Source: Clitopilus passeckerianus
Lineage: Eukaryota > Basidiomycota > Agaricomycetes > Agaricales > Entolomataceae
Direction: 5' to 3'
NCBI GenBank assembly: GCA_944990035.1
Contig: CALYLX010000071.1
Coordinates: forward strand, 124,001-188,000
DNA: 64,000 bases
The notes below the pieces were generated by a model. It was not told the origin of the DNA. It did no database searches and saw only the letters and a list, made by a program, of their open reading frames with translations. A program made the position numbers and the translations under genes. Positions 50,562-60,746 of this stretch are shown one piece after another. How positions within the stretch are numbered: the first letter of the stretch is position 1; each line of letters starts with the position of its first letter.

Positions 50562-51573
50562 ATGATTCTCTCTCCGTCGTCTCTGGGAGACATCATCGCC
50601 CTTGTTCAACTTACCACAGTAATCATCAAAGCTCTTGCCAACACCACCTCCTCAGATGAATGCCGAGTTGTTATGGCAGAGCTACGATCACTTTCCGAAG
50701 CTGCCACTGTCATCATGACCCTAGTGGAAGCACTCCCTTTGCATGGAGTGACTGAAACGCTTCGAAAAACACTCGAGAGCGATGTTGAGAGGTGCTCTGA
50801 GGATACTAAAAAGTTTCTGGAGGTCATCAATCCGTACTACGAAGCTTTATGCTCGACAGATCCCTCAAGGACCCGTTCTGCGCACGACATCTGTCGCAAA
50901 TCGTGGTGGGCATTATTCAAGAAAGGGGAGGTCTCGGAGTTGATGACCAGAATCCAAGGTCATAGGAATAAGATTGTGGCCCTGGCAAAGTAAGTCGAGC
51001 ACCCCGAAGTCGGACTCGCCTAACGCATTTTGATTCTAGCACTATCATGATCGCCCATTCTTCTAACGTCTATTCACAAGCCATTCAACCCTCCAGATCT
51101 TACACAGTCCACGTTACCGACTTCCTAAGCCGAAAGCTGCCTGTTCCATTTGACTGGTGCAGGACCTGGGAGGTAACAGTCCATTTCACTATATTCGCCC
51201 CACATACTAAAACCCTGTTCAGGATTTTGGAAGGACGATGAGGTCTTATCTTGCCACCGGCGGTATCTTCCACTATCAAATTCGCGAGGGTCGCTTCATC
51301 ATTCTAGGCAAGCACGAAGAATGGATAAAACCCTCCCGATGGGCCCAGCAGGTCCGCCCAGGCTGCACTTTACAGATCTTCGTTGCTATCGACCAATTCA
51401 ATCACTTTTCCCATAAACGCTCCAAGGGTGATTGCGCTCGATGCGCATCGAGTCTCCCTGAGGTTCCGGGCTGGAAGGCTCATTGGAGGATCGCAAAGAT
51501 GCCGAAGAGCGAGACTCTTGAAGAGCACATAGTTGTTTGTAGACTGGAGCAGGTACGACGACACTGGCAGTAA
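50562..51573 (+). CDS. Protein with fungal N-terminal helical and ubiquitin-like domain
   Basis: Three exons, 50562-50989, 51040-51172, 51223-51573; 303 residues. The first 140 residues are helical (SLGDIIALVQLTTVIIKAL, CRVVMAELRSLSEAATVI), resembling the N-terminal domain of fungal STAND/NLR-like proteins. The middle (YTVHVTDFLSRKLPVPFDW, CRTWEDFGRTMRSYLATGG, HYQIREGRFIILGKHEEW, WAQQVRPGCTLQIFVAI) matches a ubiquitin-like domain that often follows that helical domain in fungi. The end has a Cys-containing segment (KGDCARCASSLPEVPGW). No NTPase or repeat domain is present, so it is not a full NLR. Function unknown. ATG at 50562 is preferred to earlier in-frame codons because MILSPSSLGD begins the helical domain. 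Confidence 0.7.
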
Positions 51574-51909
51574 TAGCGGCCGTGTAAGCTGTGCCTCATT
51601 CACTCCTATCAGGCGGGCCTTGGGACCCAGAAAGTAGCGGTTTCAACCTATTTATTACTTTCGCCTGAAGCTAAACCCTTCCTTGAACCCTTCCCATGGC
51701 ATCGACGATCTTTGACAGCCATCTGCATATTTATCGATCTTATTTCATGCATTAATCATTGGTCAGCGACGACTTGTGTCAAGTCCGACATGAGCAGTAG
51801 CCAAATCCCAGTTGTATCATATCGGGTATACCGCATTGTAATATACATTGTACGTGGATCATCATTTGACCCCCCAATTTATGAGGACAGTGTCATGCTC
51901 TATCGGCTC
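51574..51909. other. Spacer between convergent genes
   Basis: About 335 bases between the ubiquitin-like-domain gene and the stop of the DJ-1 gene. No coding sequence recognised. Confidence 0.4.
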
Positions 51910-52879
51910 TCAGAGAGGTGTTCCCGGAGGAAAGACCATGGGTTTTTGGACCTCTTCACGTTTGTCAGCCCCGCACAGGAGCTCGACTAGCTTCAATGCA
52001 AATGGAAACGCGGTTCCTGCATCAACCTTCAGTATAGCAAATCGCTGGAGTGGTTATACTTTACCAGGGCCACGGCTACGACCCACAGCATTAGTGTGTA
52101 GTTTATCACATCGAGTGAGTGGAATCATACCTTGTGATCAGTTTTTCAGAGACCACAACAGAGTCTTCAGAATAGTCAAAGTCTATACATAGTAAGTTAA
52201 ATACGAGAGAGACTAGATAACCCAGAATCAGCCTGACCTTTCTCTAGATCTTGTTTCACGCTTGGGTGGCTTGTAAGCTTTTGTCGGGGAAGACCCGAAG
52301 TCAAGGCTCCCAGGCTCCCTTCAGGATTTTTAGCGTGTAGCTCTCCGAGTGGCTGTGAGATGTATAGCCTGGATGGCTTACCTGCGCAGATCATTGCAAC
52401 ATACTTATCCTTCGCGATGAAATTCCTGACAAGGTTTTGCACATCTTTATTCTTCGTAATCGTATCGGCGCCTTTTGCGCCGCCTGGGATCACAAGAACG
52501 TTATACTGGTCCTGAACGGAGACTTTTAGTATGCGCCCTGCTGGATAACTTCTAGTCGAATCAGCCTACAGGACCAAAGGAGCCTGGCGTGAAGTACGAA
52601 TCAGGCATGATGTTAATCCCCCGTGAGCCCTTGGCGAAAGGCGGGCTCGTTGGTCCAGCCACCACCCCAGAGCCTGAAGCTTCAGGAACGAAGGCCGAGA
52701 AAACTCTGATTCCAGCGCGTATGAGGGTGTCGTATGTGATGGTACTATCGTAAGATGCATTGATTGGTATGTTCATTACAGCTATGATCATATCCTGGAA
52801 CTTACAATTCCATCTCTTCCGTTCCGTCCGCAATCAAGACGAGAGCAGAAGGCTGTTGCGTTGAAGACGGATCCGACAT
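51910..52879 (-). CDS. DJ-1/PfpI family protein
   Basis: Seven exons: 52879-52806, 52744-52570, 52511-52382, 52318-52238, 52182-52131, 52075-52065, 52016-51910; 209 residues. The sixth exon is an 11-nt microexon (CCGTGGCCCTG) coding the RGPG turn. Family features: ALVLIADGTEEMEFTITYDT (the conserved Glu near residue 20), NVLVIPGGAKGAD, the nucleophile elbow VAMICAGS with Cys at about 125, LTSHPSVKQDLE, and SVVVSEKLITSRGPGTAFPF. DJ-1 proteins include deglycases, chaperones and stress sensors; which activity this one has is unknown. The closest recognisable form is eukaryotic DJ-1/PARK7 rather than Hsp31. Confidence 0.88.
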
Positions 52880-54389
52880 GATGGTGCTTGTGAAAGATAC
52901 GAATGGGCAAGAACACTGATATTGTACGGTGATTAGCACCGTACAAGTAGTAAAGGATGATGTAATTGTGTTCACATACCTGGATAGGCATTAGACGCTC
53001 AGGACAGCATCATATCCTGCATATTGCCCATCTTCTCTCATGCCATCCAAAACACAAATGGATGCCCCTACGCCTGCGAGGGCCTCAATTAGATGCCCGC
53101 GGCCAGCTTTCTTTGTTTTCCCGATTCTTGGGTGCGACGCTCGGTTTCAGAGGCAATTATATATATCTCAAAGGTGATCCTATTCCGAGTCGGTCACCGA
53201 GAATAGACATTGGAGTATTGAAATGACCAAAACTTTGTAGGACATATAGCAGAGCATTCTGAAAAGAAGCTCAAACCAACAAAAAACAGAGATAGTGGAT
53301 TGTAAATGATAGACATTGCCCGAGTCCGCAACAGTGGATACCTACCCCATTGTTAAGGGGTGCTCTTTGGGTGTTCTTCTAGTTTTAGGGGCCAAGTACC
53401 TCTATTGTCCCCCCGTTTTTTTTTTTCAACTAGCTCTTTGCTTCTGTATATTTCTTGAGAGAAAACGAGGAAGGGGCAATTTAACAATAGCAGCGGCTTT
53501 AGCGGGCTTATCCACCGACGGAAGGAGATTAGATTAGATCAATAACCACCTGAATCCTCTGTGAAGGAACTGAGCGACCATATTGGCACGCCCGAAGCGA
53601 GTCATGTAACACCAATCGTTCAACTGCGCCTGAAGCCCAAGCTTTTCATTATGGATCGAAGTTCCGAAGTAACCAGTTCCTAGCATGTGCTTCACTCCAA
53701 TTTCGACCAAAGAGGGCCTCAGAACGGGATCAGCCTGAAGCTCAGCGCTCAAATGCCAAGTTGGTGGCTTAAGGAAGGCCAGCCTAGCCGTATCTTTGGT
53801 TAATATTGACCTATTATAGAGTAATCAGATGTCTCCAGATTGTGGCTCCTCCCGAGCACTTGTGTGATGGTGACTGCGAATATAGCGATTGGGGAAAACG
53901 CCTCGGTGACATTTGATGGAAAACTGTAGTATTTCTTCCGAGTCGAGGAACCCGGGATCATGAGCCAATGCAATAGGGACCACAAGACCTCCCGGTCATT
54001 CGAGAATCTGTCAGAAAGCTGTTGAGGACGTTGAATTCTGAGCACACCACGTTGACTGGATAAATTGGATCATATTGGGTGATAGTGCTACAGAGGAGTC
54101 AACTAAGAGGAAGGTAATATTTTGGTTCGCCCGGCGAAAGGAAGGAGATATCAAACGCGTAAAAATACAGTTGGTAGTCGAATAGAGACGAGAACGGGTA
54201 TAGAGAGAACGGATAATCGATACAAGGTGTGTGAAGCAGTCGCAATTAGGCGGGTATCGTAGTAGTAAGTTTGGTTCTGGAAAACCCCCGAAGAAAATAA
54301 GGAAACGGTCCATTTTGGTGAGGTGGGTATGTGTCATGATTTTCATGAGACGCTATTATCGTCATTCATGTCCAAGTTCCGTGGAGCCC
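52880..54389. other. 1.5 kb with weak minus-strand frames only
   Basis: Holds the DJ-1 promoter. A run of 11 T is at 53416-53426. Minus-strand frames at 53534-53752 (VEIGVKHMLGTGYFGTSIH) and 53800-54045 (LSDRFSNDREVLWSLLHW) have protein-like composition but could not be joined by splice sites or matched to a family, so they are not called as genes. Confidence 0.4.
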
Positions 54390-55340
54390 TTAGTGGTTTT
54401 GAGCAGCAGCAAGATTCATTGCGCCGAGGACGACCTCCCACGCAAGATCCAAGATACCCCACAAGTCCGGGTCGTGGATGCCCAAAGCGACAACGTCTTG
54501 CCAGAGCTCCTTCACGTGCGCTGCATGTGAGGTCAGTGTGTGAGCACTGCCTTTGCCTGAGGCGGATGCGGAGACGAGGTAAGCTGCGAGGCTGTGGAGG
54601 GTTTGGCCATTGGAGAGAGCAGTGCGGACGTCAGAGTCGGTAAGGTTGGCAACGAAGGAGGACGGCAGGGGAACGAGGGCTCGGAGGATTGTGGCGGGTG
54701 TGGGGTTGTACAGCCAGCTATGGAGGAGCGAGAATGCTGCTGGGCTGGGAAGGGATAGAGGGAGGACGGGGAGTGTGGCGGAGGAGCCTGCTGGTGCTGA
54801 GGCGGGAAGGCGGGGAAGCTTGGTGCAAACTGCTGCAAGGAGCAGAGCATGGATCGGGAAGACGGATGCAGACTCGGAGTGTGCTGTTGAAGAAGAGACA
54901 GCGAGGATGTGAGTTGGGACGTTGCCTGGGTTGCTTCCCGGTCGGACCGGCACAGTCAGGGCGGGTGGGAGGCGTGATCGTGGCATCGAGCTAGGGACAT
55001 GAGAGGAAGAGACAGAGCTCAGACCAGATAGCATGCTAGAAGATGAGATATTAGATTAGTATATGGCAGTTTAGAAACGTTCAAGGTGGACGTACTCTTT
55101 TGCCTGTGCTCTGAGACCACGGCGAACGTATTCGCTTGGCACGCCGGCCAGTTCAGGTGCGACAGCGGCGATGGCATCGCGAGAGACTTCAGCGAAAGGT
55201 GGACGAGATAGTGTCCTGGGAAGCTTGACAGCGTTCGAGGGCGCCGGTACAGAATGCATTGCTGCAGCTTGATGGTGAGATGAAGGGTAAGGATAAGCTT
55301 TTGCGAAGCCAGCGGGATGAGATGCAGCGACTTGGAACAT
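54390..55340 (-). CDS. clp1: Clp1-like protein (clampless1 family)
   Basis: Two exons, 55340-55096 and 55035-54390; 296 residues. Blocks that I associate with the agaricomycete Clp1 family: VPSEYVRRGLRAQAKDMLSG, LPPALTVPVRPGSNPGNVPT, VFPIHALLLAAVCTKLPRLP, LPLSLPSPAAFSLLHSWLYN, and SHAAHVKELWQDVVALGI ending WEVVLGAMNLAA. In Coprinopsis the clp1 gene is induced by the A mating-type homeodomain complex and is needed for clamp formation; Ustilago Clp1 acts at the same step. The sequence identification is from memory of the family. It lies downstream of an unusually long gene-free region, which would be its promoter side. A TTTAAATA box is about 130 bases upstream. Confidence 0.68.
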
Positions 55341-58300
55341 GACGGCGATGATAATCGTTCAACGATGTGGCTCTAGAGTGGTAGGATGTTGTCTAGTAGA
55401 ATAAGAATACTGAGCCTGTAGCGAAGTCGCTGAACGAGTGAAGAAAGATCGTTGTTTCGGCAGTGTATTTAAAGTACTGGGCTTTACAGCCATTACGCTG
55501 CTCAGGGCCCACTCAGATCTCAGATCAAAATGAGCGTGGTCCTACCGTTTTTGGTCTTCCGTTTGTCTGCTCAAGACTCTTGCCATTTTGAGAAGCCACC
55601 CCACCCGCGAGACCTTGTTCCAAAAACAAAGTCCCTTATCCTGCATTGATTAAGCCCTTGTTTTTGCGCTGAGTGATCTTCATCGACGCCCGAACCATTT
55701 TTTCTCCAGATTTTAGTACAACGACTTTAATTTTCTCGAGGATTCTGCGTGCTTACACCTCCCGGCTACTCCCAGGCGGCAGAGTTAGCCGACGCAACTC
55801 GTTCTCGGGCTTGTTGGGAGAATTTCCAGAGAACGAAGAAAAGGAAACACCACCGTCAGTGACAGTCACCTTCAATCTATCAAGACCACATTACGATAGG
55901 TTTATGCGGAGAACATGCGGCAGCGCAGCGCCTGTACTGACTTACCCCTCAGCGTGTCACATTCCCTCCATTCCATCACACCGTCGGTCGGGTTCGCCTT
56001 TGCCTTATATGGGCTTTCTCTTCATTGTTGTTTTTGCCTAGTTCAGGTACCCCACGTGTCCCGGTCATCATGCATTCGTGATGCGAATGACGAGCTGATC
56101 AATGAGAACCTTGACCGAATTCGTGAGTCCCGTTGTTTCTCGCTTGAGTCCTGAGTGAAGTCGTGTTCGCCAAATCCAAGCTACGCATGCGAATCCTAAC
56201 CTTCGTTTGTATTTCTAGGAGAAAGATTTGAAAACGTTGCAACCAGCTTGTTCGCCTCCTACCTTCTTCCTGTAGGGTCCAGTTGAGAAGGGAACCAGTC
56301 TACTCGAACTCTATTACACGCGGCTCCCCTGTCAGATCGAGTCATCTTCCTCAGGATCATGATAACTGATAGAATCTCCGTGAAGTTCAACAGCACTTTG
56401 CCAGAGCAAGCCCAATAATACTCAGAACGTCCAACCTCCCGAAAGTTGTTACTGTTAACCTGGCTAACGCCTATCATCGAAGGCGCTGATATGTAGACAT
56501 CCCGCCAGCAAGCGCCTATTGTTCTTCACGCTCAACGTGGAGACTCAACAGCTATCCTGTGCTTACCGACTCATGCTTGCGTTGATCTTCCGTTGTCCCT
56601 GTGCCCGTGGATCCACTTGGTTCTCGTGTTTTCCCAGGTGACAAGGTCACCTCACCCTTTGGTCGATATTTCACTCCGTATCTGTGTCTCAGCATATTCC
56701 TTCGGTACTGTTTATGATATCCTCATTCTTACTTAGACTCGGTGGCTTAGTTCTCCTGCATTGTCATGCAAGTAATCAATTTGGCTTACCCACTTCTCGA
56801 AATAGGCGCCTAGAATCCCGACTCACCACCTTATTCGATCAGCGACGTTTAAATTTCCCCCTTAGGAAATCCCCGACGCTCGAAATCACGAAGGGCGCGG
56901 ATTTGGCGTTTTTTCCAATCGTGCTTGATTCCTCATCTCATCTTCGGCTGAGCCTACGGCTACGAGCGTCACCCATGAAACAGGAACTCAACTGCTCCGT
57001 TTTCCCGCCCTGACGCCCATGGTATATGACTATGGTCGTGGAAAGGAAGTAGGTCCATTGATCGACTTTAAGACTTTGCCTATCACCAGTGGGTACTGAT
57101 TATCTCCAACGTACGGGTGCAACTTTGCTTCTGTGCGGTGTAGAAAACTTACCGTTCTCTGCCAATACCGGAGTTATATGTGCGATTGCTACCGGGCTCG
57201 GAGGTTGGTGCCTCTTGATTGTGGTCGCATCGTGATCGTCGAATCCATCTCTTAACAGCTTTGGATATTTGTGGGCCCCCGAACACAATCTGATATCTTC
57301 CCCTAGAAAGCGCGTGGATCTCTATTCTGTGACGCTTTCTGACGTGTTGAAGGACTCGTCATGCGGTCTTTTTGTTCTCACACAATTTTACATCTGGAAG
57401 CATGGGCCGTCTCACACCTTAGGCAACCTCCTAAAATGAAAGCACTCGGCGAGTTACTCCTAATTTCCTACTTAATACTTGGTACTTCCCTTGGTACTTT
57501 TTGCCCTTATGTATCTTAGATATCTGTCGTAACTTTACACCAACGGCGAGAAGGATTTTATTACTTTTTTTTGGTTCACGCTGTGTTTCGTAACCTGCAC
57601 ATTTTACCCTAACATGGTGCGAACGTTCAGGTAGATTCCTACCGCTTGCTTCTCCAGCGGATTATACAATATTGGAAATGTGGTTTTAACTGTGTCTGCC
57701 AGCCCGGGGGTTAGCGCCCACATGCGCCCACATGCGCTCGTTCCGAAAAGCCGAGGCCTTTAGCGACGAGCCTCGACCGACAAATGAACAAATGGAGACT
57801 CCGCTGCAGATGCTTTCATCTCTGATACCAATATGGTAAGTGGGCCTCTCCATTTTCGTCAATTACACACGCTACGATCTCGGAACGTAATTTCGGCCTC
57901 CGAGCTATCTTTTTTTAACATGAGATTTCTCCAGGATCTGTGAATGCGGCCTCATTCATTCTTCATGCGGTCTTTATAGATTCCATAATGGAGTGACTCG
58001 CGACCCCGTCCGTGTATGCCACCGCCTTCGGACAAAATGCACCCCACCGATTGAATTACATCGCAATACGCGTAAAATGACACTCCCGTGCTGATCCATC
58101 TGGACTCTTGTCTACAATCGATAGTCCCAATGTAGATTCTAGTTTCTGTTTGGAGATCTACCACGCTTACCAAATTACGATTTCCAATCCTCTCCTAAAC
58201 CCATTCCTGCCTTTTGCCGCTGGTGCCACATACGGCATCGTTGAGATATGTGGAATCTCGATGTTTACGGATACCGGACTAAGGGAATAATTGGGGTTGT

Positions 58301-59083
58301 AACGGCAACTGTACACAGCAATCTATCCTTTCTCGTGGCCTTTGAGCCTCAGTGCTGAACCCCACCTAGACGCTCAAGCGCTCACTGCTGTGCGTGGGTA
58401 CGTTCAATGTGAGCTTGCATATACCTGGTCACTGGTCAGTATATATGCATATGTATCTGGCTCGGGAGCTCTGATTCGTCGGTAATCGACAGTATATCAG
58501 AGGGCCGCGGTACAAAGGGAAAGCATAGATATAAAGAGCAAGATTAAATCTTCATGAATTGGCGTTCTTTGACCGACATCATCTCCCCACTCATGGCTTG
58601 TTTCACCCTGATTATCCTACTATAAAGCTTCGATCAAGAAATGCTCTGATTTTTTCCAATTTCTCTAGATTTGGAAGGCTCTAAGTAACCTTCAGGATGC
58701 CAAATTGAGGAGGGATAGGTGTGCGTCCTTTGGGTTTAGAAATTAATGACAGACTAGTGGATGAAAATCCCTTTAAAACCAAACAGTTGGCGGGACTGGC
58801 CTGGGGTAATTTAACGTCAGCTAGAGGCCAGCTGATTCCATAGGGTGCTTAATTTCAAGAGGTGTCCAGAAACACATTGCTTGCCATTTTCTCGAAATGC
58901 AAGGCAGCAAGACCACCAGTTGGTAGGCCGGACGGACCAATCATCACCGGAGTCTGATCCGAAGACCTTTACTGGCCATCCCGGCAAAATTTCTACCGTT
59001 GACCCGGTCCACAATCATCCTCATGGAATCTCAACTCTGCGTCAAGAGTCTATGGGGTAAAGTTGCTACTGTACCCCGCAATA
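55341..59083. promoter_or_regulatory. 3.7 kb gene-free region upstream of the Clp1-like gene
   Basis: The longest stretch of the window with no supported gene. Frames up to about 120 codons occur (for example 55673-56041) but without recognisable features. A small direct repeat (two copies of GCGCCCACAT at 57714-57734) is present. Near the Clp1-like start there is a TATA-like TTTAAATA (55466-55475 region). I searched by eye for GATG-N9-ACA, the homeodomain site reported near Coprinopsis A-regulated genes, within the nearest 350 bases on both strands and did not find it. Confidence 0.45.
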
Positions 59084-60332
59084 ATGGCCATCGAAACTGA
59101 GCGCCTCTTCATCCGTCACTCGACGGACGATGGATTTCCTCTTTCCCTCACCATCTTTCAGCCAAAACAACCCACTCAAGTTCGTGCAACGGTTGTCATT
59201 GCAAATGCCACCGGCGTCCATGCCCGTTTCTATCACTCGTTCGCATCCTGGCTTTCAACTCAGGGTATTGCTGCCTATACCTTCGACTATCGTTACAGTG
59301 GGGCATCTTTCCCTCTGCGCTGGTATCAGAAACGACTCGCCGAGGACGAAGAGTACCTGGAGCAGGCGCTTCATGATTGCCCACCAGAAGTAGACCTGAC
59401 AAACACTTGGGGTCGTAAAGACCTTGCTTCTGTTGTCCAACGTGCCTACGAAACATATCCACAGGCCGAGCTGACCATTATCGGGCACAGTCTTGGTGGC
59501 CACCTGATGATCGTCTTGCCTCGATCCCATCTTTACGGGCCCAAGGCCGTGGTCACGCGTGTTCTAAACGTCTGCGGAGGGAACGCATACTATAAGAACC
59601 AGAAGGCTCCAGACGAGTCGGAATTTGGATTCACGGAGATGATTGTGAAGCCCCTAGCCGAGGAACAGATCTTCCGAGCCTCCAATCTAGGATTGGGGTA
59701 CGACCTTCCTTTTGGTCCTGGTCGAGAGTGGGTAGACTGGTTCTTCCATCCCCATTTTGGCTTTGCTAGAAGGGAGGACATGGACCTTGCCCAGTCATTT
59801 CTCAACATCCCACTGCTCTACGTCGGCTTTGAAGATGACGATACAATCAGCAAGTAAGGATCTCAATGAACCTTGCGCAACCCCAGGCTCACACATTATC
59901 CCACCTAGACACATGATGGAAAGATACATGGGAACGCTAAGCCATTCCGACGGGGCGAAGCGAACTCTTTGGATCGACCCGTCCAAACGAGGCTGGCCGG
60001 TATGCGGTCACGTCAACGCTTTCACCAAGATCAAATCCTCGGAGAGAACTCCCGTCGAGCATGGAGAGTGGTACGCCCCTCGAGAGAGCTTCGATTCTGG
60101 CTCATCCCAAGCGAAAACGGCGAGCAGAGAAGAAACCATTTGGCGCTTGTTCCTCGCTTATATGCTCGGCCAATCAATTGACGTCGCCGAAGATGAGTAT
60201 AGGCTTTGGAAAGTTGAGGATGAGCGAGATGTTGAGAGGGAACGTGAGGAAGAGTTGGCATTGACAAGTGGTAAACCAAACAGGTTTGATCGAATCCTCA
60301 TAGAGAAACAGGAAGCAAAACCCAGGTTATAG
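59084..60332 (+). CDS. Alpha/beta hydrolase, uncharacterised
   Basis: Two exons, 59084-59853 and 59909-60332; 397 residues. The N-terminal half has the fold core: ATVVIANATGVHARFYHSF, TQGIAAYTFDYRYSGAS, and the nucleophile elbow IIGHSLGGHL with Ser136. After DIPLLYVGFEDDDTIS-like IPLLYVGFEDDDTISK (acid region) the protein continues with a His-containing GWPVCGHVNAF and a long charged C-terminus (DVAEDEYRLWKVEDERDVER). It resembles the YheT/proteobacterial-like serine hydrolases found in fungi; the substrate is unknown. ATG at 59084 fits MAIETERLF; an in-frame upstream codon exists but is not conserved. Confidence 0.8.
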
Positions 60333-60746
60333 ATATAATTTCGCGTTAAATATGCGCGACCACTATAATTGGAAAAGTGCCCAGGACTCACTAGAAGCCA
60401 GAAATAATTAATACCCTCATGTTCTCGTACTTTATCGTTATGTCTTTACGGGCCTCTCAAAGTAACTTACCACGACGGATCTTGGAACGAATTCCTTTGG
60501 ATAGATAACCTTGTAGAGGATTAATTGAACCAGAAAGCCTTTGAAATATAAATTCTTCAAGCTAGTTTCCAGGCTTTGGACTTGCTCAAAGCTTTTGGGA
60601 AAGCCTTTGAAGGTCTGGCACAGCCACGCCTGTCGCCACAGACTCAGAGTATCTGCCAACAAGGTCAATGGGCGCTTCTCTACAATTAATCATGTCTTCG
60701 CCGCGCTGCTGGGATATGTCTTCGTCAGTTAAGGGTTTTTCAGACT
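60333..60746. other. Spacer upstream of the permease gene
   Basis: About 410 bases with the hydrolase 3' end and the permease promoter. No recognisable gene. Confidence 0.4.

Noticed and set aside
53534..54346. Three minus-strand frames that might be exons of one gene.
   Set aside because: No splice sites join them in phase and no family was recognised.
55673..56041. A 122-codon plus-strand frame upstream of the Clp1-like gene.
   Set aside because: Composition is mixed, no family, and no plausible splice partners; treated as non-coding.
57714..57734. Two adjacent copies of a ten-base sequence as a possible regulatory repeat.
   Set aside because: Too short and only two copies; recorded within the gene-free region but not called.
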